Shown one piece after another: positions 1 to 5,520 of a stretch of DNA of 5,612 bases (within the stretch, counting starts at the first letter, position 1; each line of letters starts with the position of its first letter). This stretch comes from Planctomycetaceae bacterium (GTDB lineage Bacteria > Planctomycetota > Planctomycetia > Pirellulales > Thermoguttaceae). The DNA is taken from positions 1 to 5,612 of the forward strand of contig JAISBG010000012.1 in NCBI GenBank assembly GCA_031266315.1, given 5' to 3'. The notes below the pieces were generated by a model. It saw nothing but the letters and a program-made list of their open reading frames with translations, did not search any database and was not told the origin of the DNA. Both the position numbers and the translations under genes were made by a program.

Positions 1-89
1 AAGGTAGTTAATAATTACCGACCTTCTTGAGCAAACGCTCCGCGATGCTGCCTTTGCCGTGTTCGGTTTCGTGAATTTTAGAACGGCTT

Positions 90-110
90 TAGTACACTGG
101 ATACAGTAAA
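90..110 (+). promoter_or_regulatory. Conserved leader block upstream of copy 1
   Basis: TAGTACAC (90-97), a 3-nt gap and ATACAGTAAA (101-110) recur upstream of copy 2, although sequence further upstream is unrelated. The block probably includes promoter or leader information. TTTAGT (88-93) could serve as a weak -10, but no convincing -35 is visible. The start of the shared segment at this block may equally be just the edge of the duplication. Confidence 0.35.
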
Positions 111-122
111 TAAATTAACAAA

Positions 123-1928
123 ATGTCAGACGAGAACAATGTTTTTGATCAACCTACGATGATCCCGTCAAGTCAAAATTTTGACGAAGGTCAGCAATCT
201 TTTGTGCTTCCCGAGATCGCGGGCTATGACGATTTAAAGGAAATCGGGCATGGCGGTATGGGAACGGTTTACGAAGCCGTGCAACGTTCCTTGAGTAGAA
301 AAGTCGCGGTGAAAATTCTTAATCCCGGATTATCCAACGACCAGACAATTGTCAAACGATTTCAAAATGAAATCCGTATTCTTGCGAGATTAGATCGACA
401 TCCGAGCATCGTTCAGGTTCTTGATTGCGGAACCAGTGTACAAGGGCAATTGTATTATGTTATGGAATTGGTAACGGGGAAAAACGGCGATACGCAAACA
501 TTACGGGAGTTGATCTCGCCGCAAAAGAAAGTCGTCTCTTTCATTAACGAAAAGCAAGCTGCCGAATTAGTATTGCAAATAGCGGAAGCGTTGAAGTATG
601 CACATGAGAATCATATCACTCATCGTGATTTGAAGCCGGAAAATATTCTTATCGACGACCGCTTTCAGTTGCAAGCGAAAGTGACGGATTTTGGAATTGC
701 GGCGTGGCGTGCAACTCCTGAAGCAACGGAATTGACATCGGCTACGTCATCATTTGGAACTTGGGCGTATATGCCGCCGGAACAACATCGTTCTGCATCA
801 AAAATTGATCATCGTGCGGATATTTATTCGTTAGGCGTGATGATTTATGAAATGTTGACAGGAAGATTACCGATGGGTGCTTTCGTTCTTCCGAGCAAAT
901 CCAATTCATCATTAAATCCCAATTGGGACAAATTGATAACTGCAATGCTTCAACAAGACCCGCGCGACCGCCCGCAAAACATGCAAGAAGTTATTGACCG
1001 CGTGAAAGCAATTCGGCACCGCAAAGAGAATACGGAGATTTCGTTAGAACGGATTACAGAATTTGCTATTAAGTGCATTGTTTCTCCATTGGATTTCGCC
1101 TACAGGAACAAAACGGTTGCGGCGATTTTTGGGGGAATTTCTCAAAAGAAGTCATCTTTACCCGTACAGATTTTTAATATTCAATCCGGTAGTGATGCCG
1201 GCGAGCGAATGACATTAAATATTAATGACGTGGAATATGCTTTTCGTTGGTGTCCTGCGGGTACATTTCTGATGGGAAACCTCGAATCGGAATCAGACAG
1301 AATTTATGGAGAAGAGCAACCTCAAGTAACATTGAGTCAAGGATTCTGGATACAAGAAACGGAAGTTACTCAAGAGCAATGGGAAAGCGTAATGGGAAAT
1401 AATCCGAGTCATTGTAAGGGCAATCGACTTCCGGTGGAAATGGTCTCTTGGAACAATTGTCAGGATTACATGAAGAAGTTGAACGTTCTTATTTCGTCGA
1501 ATTATCAGTTTTCGTTACCGACGGAGGCGCAGTGGGAATATGCTTGCCGTGCGGGTAGTAGAACAGCGTTTAGTTTTGGAGATACATTGAATGGCGATAA
1601 AGCGAATTGTAATGGTAATTGTAACTATCCTTGCAACATGTCAATAAAAGGGACAACATCTGTTGGTTCATATCAAGCGAATGCTTGGGGCTTGTATGAT
1701 ATGCACGGTAACGTTTGGGAATGGTGCAATGATTGGTACGGAGATTATCCGGTTGGGAGCGTAACCGATCCTATGGGAGTTAATAATGGTTCGTACTACG
1801 TGTTTCGCGGCGGAAGTTGGAGCGACGATGCCGAGAACTGTCGGTCAGCGTTTCGAAAATACGGTCTGCCAACATATTGGAGCAAGAACTTAGGTCTGCG
1901 TTGTTCCTTAGTTGACAAAAGCAAGTAA
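123..1928 (+). CDS. Ser/Thr protein kinase fused to FGE-sulfatase-like (SUMF1) domain, copy 1
   Basis: Predicted cytoplasmic Hanks-type kinase (about residues 35-295) joined by a linker to an FGE-like, C-type-lectin-fold domain (about 346-598). Visible kinase motifs: glycine loop IGHGGMGTVYEA (41-52), ATP-anchoring K64 in VAVKIL, alpha-C E83, HRDLKPEN with catalytic D169, DFG 189-191, MPPEQ in place of the usual S/APE, and R283 in DPRDRP. All catalytic residues are present, so it should phosphorylate Ser/Thr; its substrate is unknown. FGE-like motifs: FRWCPAGTFLMG (374-385), EVTQEQW, LPTEAQWEYACRAG (465-478), GLYDMHGNVWEWC (523-535), RGGSW (562-566). C573 matches the second catalytic Cys of true FGEs, but D568 replaces the first, so oxidase activity is unlikely. 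No signal peptide or clear membrane helix. An in-frame TAA lies four codons upstream, so ATG 123 is the only standard start; there is no Shine-Dalgarno. Compared with copy 2 it has lost a YLEK-type segment near 511 and gained cysteines at 500 and 504. Kinase-FGE fusions are known, e.g. chlamydial Pkn1. Confidence 0.93.
   Translation: MSDENNVFDQPTMIPSSQNFDEGQQSFVLPEIAGYDDLKEIGHGGMGTVYEAVQRSLSRKVAVKILNPGLSNDQTIVKRFQNEIRILARLDRHPSIVQVLDCGTSVQGQLYYVMELVTGKNGDTQTLRELISPQKKVVSFINEKQAAELVLQIAEALKYAHENHITHRDLKPENILIDDRFQLQAKVTDFGIAAWRATPEATELTSATSSFGTWAYMPPEQHRSASKIDHRADIYSLGVMIYEMLTGRLPMGAFVLPSKSNSSLNPNWDKLITAMLQQDPRDRPQNMQEVIDRVKAIRHRKENTEISLERITEFAIKCIVSPLDFAYRNKTVAAIFGGISQKKSSLPVQIFNIQSGSDAGERMTLNINDVEYAFRWCPAGTFLMGNLESESDRIYGEEQPQVTLSQGFWIQETEVTQEQWESVMGNNPSHCKGNRLPVEMVSWNNCQDYMKKLNVLISSNYQFSLPTEAQWEYACRAGSRTAFSFGDTLNGDKANCNGNCNYPCNMSIKGTTSVGSYQANAWGLYDMHGNVWEWCNDWYGDYPVGSVTDPMGVNNGSYYVFRGGSWSDDAENCRSAFRKYGLPTYWSKNLGLRCSLVDKSK
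1794..1889 (+). other. Hypervariable C-terminal segment, copy 1 (candidate DGR-like variable region)
   Basis: Encodes residues 558-589 of copy 1. Eighteen of 32 residues differ from copy 2. The fixed scaffold is V, RGG, W, A, CRSAFR, G and P, then LGLRC immediately after. This spacing of fixed and changing residues, at the 3' end of a C-type-lectin-fold gene, is like that of DGR variable regions. Twelve of the 18 changed codons end in C or T. No template repeat or reverse transcriptase is in the window, and ordinary paralogue divergence on an FGE scaffold remains possible. Confidence 0.4.
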
Positions 1929-1941
1929 AAGTAACGAGCCT

Positions 1942-2016
1942 ATCCATAACTCAAAAAAGTATCAGCCCGAAACGTAGCGGAATTTAGACGCAGCAGATAC
2001 TTTTTGAATTATGGAT
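1942..2016. repeat. Imperfect inverted repeat 13 nt after the copy 1 stop (possible terminator)
   Basis: Arms 1942-1963 and 1996-2016 can form about 20 base pairs with one bulged A and one mismatch, around a 32-nt loop that includes CGAAACGTAGCGGAATTTAG. No U-tract follows the stem, so it is not a textbook intrinsic terminator, though it could act in RNA processing or 3'-end protection. The same structure follows copy 2. Confidence 0.75.
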
Positions 2017-2020
2017 CAAT

Positions 2021-2094
2021 AACCACAAAGGCGAAAAAGTCGCACAAAGGATTTCGGAAAACGACCTTTGTGCGACTTCTTCGCCTTTGTGGTT
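2021..2094. repeat. 30-bp-stem inverted repeat after copy 1
   Basis: Arms 2021-2050 (starting AACCACAAAGGCGAAAAAGT) and 2065-2094 are complementary at 29 of 30 positions, with a 14-nt loop. The arm is of the widespread 'accacaaaggc...acaaagg' intergenic repeat type. It lies 4 nt after the preceding inverted repeat. It may form a cruciform or a very stable RNA hairpin that stops read-through in both directions, but there is no T-tract on either side. Confidence 0.9.
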
Positions 2095-2149
2095 CGTAAT
2101 TTGGTTTTGGCGAAAGCTCAGTGTAAATGTTTTTATCCGGTGTAGTGTA

Positions 2150-2177
2150 TTGACAAAGGGCGACGGTGTGATACAAA
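2150..2177 (+). promoter_or_regulatory. Possible sigma-70 promoter in the spacer before copy 2
   Basis: A perfect TTGACA (2150-2155) is followed after 16 nt by TACAAA (2172-2177), a 4/6 match to TATAAT. If used, the transcript would have a leader of about 170-180 nt containing both 9-nt-periodic tracts. Chance matches of this quality are common in AT-rich DNA. Confidence 0.2.
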
Positions 2178-2202
2178 TGTCGCGAATGTCGTGAGTGAGG
2201 GG
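2176..2202. repeat. 9-nt-periodic tract, AATGTCGCG type
   Basis: Three consecutive 9-mers: AATGTCGCG (2176-2184), AATGTCGTG (2185-2193) and the more degenerate AGTGAGGGG (2194-2202). The period equals that of the tracts at 2262-2297 and 5347-5373, although the unit sequences differ. Confidence 0.5.
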
Positions 2203-2261
2203 ATAATACTCATCACACTTGAGTTTTGATTTTTTGGAATAGTGTTAATTAAATTAGTCAC

Positions 2262-2297
2262 GTCCCTAAAGTCCCTTTTGTCCCTCATGTCCCTTAC
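2262..2297. repeat. 9-nt tandem repeat, GTCCCTNNN x4
   Basis: Four exact-period units: GTCCCTAAA (2262), GTCCCTTTT (2271), GTCCCTCAT (2280) and GTCCCTTAC (2289). The first six bases are invariant and the last three free. It lies 60-95 bp upstream of the copy 2 start codon. It could be a direct-repeat binding site, but a 9-nt period is not a helical turn; it is more likely a dispersed intergenic repeat. Confidence 0.75.
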
Positions 2298-2332
2298 AAA
2301 AACGAAAACCGAATTGTAAAGTGTTAAGAATA

Positions 2333-2354
2333 TAGTACACCAAAATACAGTAAA
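2333..2354 (+). promoter_or_regulatory. Conserved leader block upstream of copy 2
   Basis: TAGTACAC (2333-2340), a 4-nt gap and ATACAGTAAA (2345-2354), matching 90-110 with one extra base. TATAGT (2331-2336) is a 5/6 match to a sigma-70 -10 element and would give a leader of roughly 15-20 nt. No good -35 lies at the right distance. The ATG follows 3 nt after the block. Confidence 0.35.
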
Positions 2355-2357
2355 GAG

Positions 2358-4184
2358 ATGAACAAAATATCAAACGAGAACAATATCTTTGATCAACCCA
2401 CAATGATCCCGTCAAGTCAAAATTTTGACGAAGGTCAGCAATCTTTTGTGCTTCCTGAAATTGCGGGCTATGACGATTTAAAGGAGATCGGGCATGGTGG
2501 CATGGGAACGGTTTATGAAGCTGTGCAATGTTCCTTGAGTAGAAAAGTCGCGGTAAAAATTCTAAATCCCGGATTATCTAACGACCAGACGATTGTTAAA
2601 CGGTTCCAAAATGAAATCCGTATTCTTGCGAGATTAGATCGACATCCGAGCATAGTTCAAGTTCTTGATTGCGGAACCAGTGAACAGGGGCAATTGTATT
2701 ATGTTATGGAATTGGTAACGGGAAAAAACGGCGATACGCAAACATTACGAGAGTTGATCTCGCCGCAAAAGAAAGTCGCATCGTTTATAAACGAAAAACA
2801 AACCGCTGATTTAGTGTTGCAAGTTGCCGAAGCGTTGCAGTATGCACATGAAAATCATATCGTTCATCGTGATTTGAAACCAGAAAATATTCTTATTGAC
2901 GACCGTTTTCAGTTGCAAGCGAAGGTGACGGATTTTGGTATTGCGGCATGGCGTGCAACTCCCGAAGCGACGGAATTGACATCGGCTACGTCATCATTTG
3001 GAACTTGGGCGTATATGTCGCCGGAACAACATCGTTCTGCGTCAAAAATCGATCATCGTGCGGATATTTATTCGCTTGGTGTGATGATTTATGAGATGTT
3101 GACAGGAAGGTTACCGATGGGTGCTTTCGTTCTTCCGAGCAAATCCAATTCATCATTAAATCCCAACTGGGACAAATTGATAACTGCAATGCTTCAACAA
3201 GACCCGCGCGACCGTCCGCAAAATATGCAAGAAGTAATTGACCGTGTGAAAACAACAATTCAGCACCGCAAAGAGAATACGGAGATTTCGTTAGAACGGG
3301 TTGTGGAAATTGCGATTAGTTGCGTTGTTTCTCCGCTAGTTTTCGCCTATAAAAACATAGCGGGTGCGTCGATTTTTGAGGGAATTTCTCAAAGGAAATC
3401 ATCTTTACCCGTACAGATTTTTAATATTAAATCCGGTGGCGATGCTGGTGAGCGTATGACATTAACTATTAATAATGTGGAATATGCTTTTCGCTGGTGT
3501 CCTGTGGGAACATTTCGGATGGGAAGTCCCGAATCGGAATTAGACAGAGGTAATGACGAAAAGCAACATCGAGTAACATTGAGTCAAGGATTCTGGATGC
3601 AGGAAACGGAGGTGACTCAAGAGCAATGGAAAAGCGTGATGGGAAGTAATCCAAGTCATTTTAAGGGTAGCCATCTTCCGGTGGAAAACGTTTCATGGAA
3701 TGATTGTCAGAATTATATGAGGAAGCTGAACGCACTTATTTCGTCGGGTTATAAGTTTTCGTTACCGACAGAGGCACAGTGGGAATATGCTTGCCGTGCG
3801 GGTAGTACAACGGTGTTTAGTTTTGGAGATACATTGAATGGCTATAAAGCGAATTGTAATGGTAATTATCCTTACGGCATGTCAACAAAAGGGACGTATT
3901 TAGAGAAAACAGTATCAGTTGGTTCGTACTATGCGAATGATTGGGGTTTGTATGACATGCACGGTAACATTTGGGAATGGTGCAATGATTGGTATGGCGA
4001 TTATCTGGCTGGAAGCGTAACCGATCCTACGGGAGCTAATAATGGTTCGTTCCGCGTGGTTCGCGGCGGGTGCTGGTTCATCAGTGCCAAGTCCTGCCGG
4101 TCAGCGTTTCGGGGTTTCGGCGGGCCGTCGGGTAGACTCATTGGCTTGGGGCTGCGGTGTTCCTTAGTTGACAAGAGCAAGTAG
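2358..4184 (+). CDS. Ser/Thr protein kinase fused to FGE-sulfatase-like (SUMF1) domain, copy 2
   Basis: Tandem paralogue of the gene at 123-1928 with the same architecture: kinase at about residues 38-298, linker, FGE-like domain at about 351-605. K67, E86, HRD with D172, DFG 192-194 and a canonical MSPEQ (220-224) indicate an active kinase. The kinase is about 97% identical to copy 1, the FGE half about 80%, and residues 565-596 only about 44%, followed by an identical last 12 residues. In the FGE domain copy 2 is the more canonical one, keeping the NGNYPYG and KGTYLEKTVSVGSY segments. RGGSW has become RGGCW (569-573). The first catalytic FGE cysteine is replaced by I575 while C580 is kept, which argues for a ligand-binding rather than oxidase role. 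The start aligns three codons upstream of the copy 1 start, where copy 1 has ATT; the copy 1 ATG position is ATA here. No strong ribosome binding site is seen. The last 114 nt before the shared tail are unusually GC-rich (about 66%). Confidence 0.93.
   Translation: MNKISNENNIFDQPTMIPSSQNFDEGQQSFVLPEIAGYDDLKEIGHGGMGTVYEAVQCSLSRKVAVKILNPGLSNDQTIVKRFQNEIRILARLDRHPSIVQVLDCGTSEQGQLYYVMELVTGKNGDTQTLRELISPQKKVASFINEKQTADLVLQVAEALQYAHENHIVHRDLKPENILIDDRFQLQAKVTDFGIAAWRATPEATELTSATSSFGTWAYMSPEQHRSASKIDHRADIYSLGVMIYEMLTGRLPMGAFVLPSKSNSSLNPNWDKLITAMLQQDPRDRPQNMQEVIDRVKTTIQHRKENTEISLERVVEIAISCVVSPLVFAYKNIAGASIFEGISQRKSSLPVQIFNIKSGGDAGERMTLTINNVEYAFRWCPVGTFRMGSPESELDRGNDEKQHRVTLSQGFWMQETEVTQEQWKSVMGSNPSHFKGSHLPVENVSWNDCQNYMRKLNALISSGYKFSLPTEAQWEYACRAGSTTVFSFGDTLNGYKANCNGNYPYGMSTKGTYLEKTVSVGSYYANDWGLYDMHGNIWEWCNDWYGDYLAGSVTDPTGANNGSFRVVRGGCWFISAKSCRSAFRGFGGPSGRLIGLGLRCSLVDKSK
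4050..4145 (+). other. Hypervariable C-terminal segment, copy 2 (candidate DGR-like variable region)
   Basis: Encodes residues 565-596 of copy 2, aligned without gaps to 1794-1889. Fourteen of the 18 codons that differ from copy 1 end in C or T (TTC, CGC, GTT, TGC, TTC, ATC and so on), as expected if AAC/AAT codons of a template were mutated at their adenines. The segment is also strongly GC-rich, about 66% over 4050-4163 against about 52% in the matching part of copy 1. Against direct derivation from one shared template, several scaffold codons also differ silently at non-A bases (e.g. TGT/TGC, GGT/GGC, CGT/CGG). Confidence 0.45.
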
Positions 4185-4196
4185 AGTAACACGCCT

Positions 4197-4264
4197 ATCC
4201 ATGACTCAAAAAGTATCAGCGAAACGTAGTGGAGTGTAGGAGCGGATATTTTGGAGTAATGGAT
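4197..4264. repeat. Imperfect inverted repeat 12 nt after the copy 2 stop
   Basis: Homologue of 1942-2016. Arms 4197-4217 and 4245-4264 keep about 18 pairs, with one bulge and two mismatches. The loop (4218-4244) retains GCGAAACGTAG, whereas the right arm has changed considerably from copy 1 and still pairs. Retention of both stem and loop core suggests a function in the RNA or a mobile repeat origin. Confidence 0.65.
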
Positions 4265-4270
4265 CAATTT

Positions 4271-4344
4271 AACCACAAAGGCGAAAAAGTCGCACGAAGG
4301 ATTTTAGAAAATGACCTTTGTGCGACTTTGTCGCCTTTGTGGTT
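4271..4344. repeat. 30-bp-stem inverted repeat between copy 2 and the protease gene
   Basis: Arms 4271-4300 and 4315-4344 match the element at 2021-2094, with 28 of 30 Watson-Crick pairs, one G-U wobble, one mismatch and again a 14-nt loop. The right arm ends 19 nt before the ATG of the M48 gene, so any transcript entering that gene from upstream carries this hairpin next to its start codon. Confidence 0.9.
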
Positions 4345-4363
4345 GCCAAATAAAAAATAAACA

Positions 4364-5332
4364 ATGTTAAAAAATAAAATTTGTCTGTATTGTGGTATAA
4401 CGGGGATCGTTTTTTGTTTAGCGGTTTTATTCGGTTGTTCGCAAAAATTGACTGCGGAGAATAAGCAACCGGTACAACAAACAACTTCACAACCGCCGCA
4501 AGAAAACGATACAGAAACAACCGGTATAGAACAAGCCGGTAATCTTATCGGCGATATGTTCGATCTTGGAATATCAACATTGGAAAAAGCAAGTCGGGCG
4601 GAAAATCCTGCGGATTTGGTGGATATTGCTGCTGATGGAGTTGATTCCGCCGCACGTTCTGCGTTGAAAACCGCAGACGGCGTATTGCCCGCAACATTAG
4701 ATGACGAAATTAAATTCGGTAAAATGTTCAACAAAGAAATTCTTAAAGATTCCACCACCAAAGAAGTTGACGAAAAAGATAAACGGCTTTATTCCGTCTG
4801 GAAAAAATTACGTCCGAAACGTACCGATATAAAATATCGCCTTTTCGTGATTGAGAAAGATACTGTCAACGCGTTTGCTCACGCGGGCGGTTATGTTTAC
4901 ATTTACACAGGATTGATTGACAAAAGCGACGACGCGATGCTTGCGTTTGTCTTGGCTCATGAAATCAGTCATATTGATTTGAAACATGTTTGCGCCGGAC
5001 TTGGTCGTTTGAAGGCAATGGAAAATATTCCGGGTAATGAATTGATGAACGCGGTTGCCAATAGACTTTCACCAAGTTACAGTCAAGACAATGAATTGGA
5101 AGCCGATACCGCCGGTTGGCAATTAGCTTTGGATGCCGGTTATAAATCGAAAGATATGATCAAATTTTTCGATATCATTCCTGATACAAAAAAATCGCCG
5201 AAAAAAATTGATTCAGACAATACCGCAATAAAAATCGCCAATCAAGCGGAAAGAATCATGTATCGCCTAGAACATCATTTCGACACACATCCGCAACCCT
5301 CAAAACGAAAAAATAGATTGCTCAATAAGTAA
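4364..5332 (+). CDS. M48-family zinc metalloprotease, predicted lipoprotein
   Basis: Predicted secreted, lipid-anchored endopeptidase of MEROPS family M48. The N terminus has a basic start, a hydrophobic stretch (about residues 6-23) and a lipobox-like LFGC with C25 as candidate lipidated residue; F at -2 is slightly atypical. A polar, Q/T/E-rich linker (26-55) follows, then a helical region and the peptidase domain (about 110-310). Zinc motif HEISH (199-203) supplies H199, H203 and catalytic E200; ELEAD (244-248) supplies the third ligand, probably E244. NAFAHAGGYVYIYTGLI (169-185) is the usual M48 block before HExxH, and DTHP (307-310) is the usual C-terminal motif. There are no multiple membrane helices as in HtpX, so it is closer to the BepA/LoiP-like periplasmic group, whose known members act in envelope protein quality control. 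Its substrate here is unknown. It lies 179 bp after copy 2, with a 30-bp-stem hairpin ending 19 nt before the ATG and no Shine-Dalgarno. Co-transcription with the kinases cannot be decided. Confidence 0.9.
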   Translation: MLKNKICLYCGITGIVFCLAVLFGCSQKLTAENKQPVQQTTSQPPQENDTETTGIEQAGNLIGDMFDLGISTLEKASRAENPADLVDIAADGVDSAARSALKTADGVLPATLDDEIKFGKMFNKEILKDSTTKEVDEKDKRLYSVWKKLRPKRTDIKYRLFVIEKDTVNAFAHAGGYVYIYTGLIDKSDDAMLAFVLAHEISHIDLKHVCAGLGRLKAMENIPGNELMNAVANRLSPSYSQDNELEADTAGWQLALDAGYKSKDMIKFFDIIPDTKKSPKKIDSDNTAIKIANQAERIMYRLEHHFDTHPQPSKRKNRLLNK

Positions 5333-5346
5333 CTAAATTTGTATTT

Positions 5347-5373
5347 ACCACAGAGAACACAGAGGACACGGAG
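5347..5373. repeat. Single-arm ACCACAGAG-type repeat, 9-nt period
   Basis: ACCACAGAGAACACAGAGGA and the following 7 nt show 9-nt periodicity (CAGAGAACA, CAGAGGACA, CGGAG). It resembles intergenic repeats common in many bacterial genomes and is related in style to the arms of the 30-bp-stem elements, but here no inverted partner is present. It starts 14 nt after the protease stop codon. Confidence 0.6.
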
Positions 5374-5445
5374 ATAATTTTTTTGATTATATCGGATTAG
5401 GTGTGCAATTATCGAAAAACAAAATGTAACCGTCCAAAATTCCTT

Positions 5446-5458
5446 AGTCCGTAGGACT
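5446..5458. repeat. Short palindrome AGTCC-GTA-GGACT
   Basis: A 5-bp perfect stem with GTA as the 3-nt loop. The design is the same as the 7-bp palindrome at 5521-5537, which suggests one family of GTA-centred palindromes in this flank. Confidence 0.55.
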
Positions 5459-5470
5459 TTAACATGGATA

Positions 5471-5500
5471 ACCCCGTGCAAGTGCAACGCAGTACGGGGT
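5471..5500. repeat. Stem-loop ACCCCGT / ACGGGGT
   Basis: Arms 5471-5477 and 5494-5500 pair perfectly over 7 bp around a 16-nt loop. The right arm overlaps GGGGTAAC (5496-5503), which can pair instead with GTTACCCC at the very end of the window (5605-5612). Two alternative folds are therefore possible. Confidence 0.6.
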
Positions 5501-5520
5501 AACACCGCCTCCCCCAACCG

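Larger units (their letters stand above)
90..2094 (+). repeat. Tandem duplication unit, copy 1
   Basis: Similarity to 2333-4344 starts at the TAGTACAC block ahead of the gene and continues through the kinase-FGE gene and both downstream inverted repeats. Sequence before position 90 and after 2094 has no visible counterpart beside copy 2. The unit therefore contains its own leader and 3' hairpins, as expected of a whole-locus duplication. The boundaries are by eye and could be off by several bases. Confidence 0.8.
2095..2332. other. Unique intergenic spacer between the two duplication units
   Basis: No gene is seen in either strand. It contains a TTGACA-type promoter candidate (2150-2177), a 7-bp inverted pair GTGTGAT (2166-2172) / ATCACAC (2212-2218) and two 9-nt-periodic repeat tracts (2176-2202, 2262-2297). 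No tRNA or other known RNA is recognisable. Confidence 0.6.
2333..4344 (+). repeat. Tandem duplication unit, copy 2
   Basis: Second copy of the unit at 90-2094, in direct orientation and separated from it by a spacer of about 240 bp not seen elsewhere in the window. It ends with the right arm of the 30-bp-stem inverted repeat, 19 nt before the protease start codon. The kinase-coding part is far better conserved between copies than the FGE part, suggesting either stronger constraint or gene conversion of the 5' half. Confidence 0.8.

Noticed and set aside
1074..1140. Transmembrane helix between kinase and FGE domains
   Set aside because: The linker (about residues 312-340) is moderately hydrophobic but interrupted by charged residues in both copies, so no membrane segment can be supported.
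2021..2094. CRISPR or intrinsic terminator reading of the 30-bp inverted repeats
   Set aside because: Only two copies exist, each a single inverted repeat without spacers, so not CRISPR. No T-tract follows, so classical intrinsic termination is not shown.
2986..3258. Minus-strand open frame repeated at 742-945
   Set aside because: It appears in both paralogues only because the kinase sequence is duplicated; it is antisense to conserved kinase motifs.
4001..4276. 91-codon minus-strand open frame
   Set aside because: Antisense shadow of the GC-rich end of copy 2; no motif and no independent support.
4264..4761. 165-codon open frame on the minus strand
   Set aside because: It overlaps the well-supported M48 gene in antisense and runs through the inverted repeat; its translation shows no recognisable domain.
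5275..5517. 80-codon minus-strand open frame
   Set aside because: It is built from the complement of the protease end and the ACCACAGAG and palindromic repeats; low complexity and no domain.
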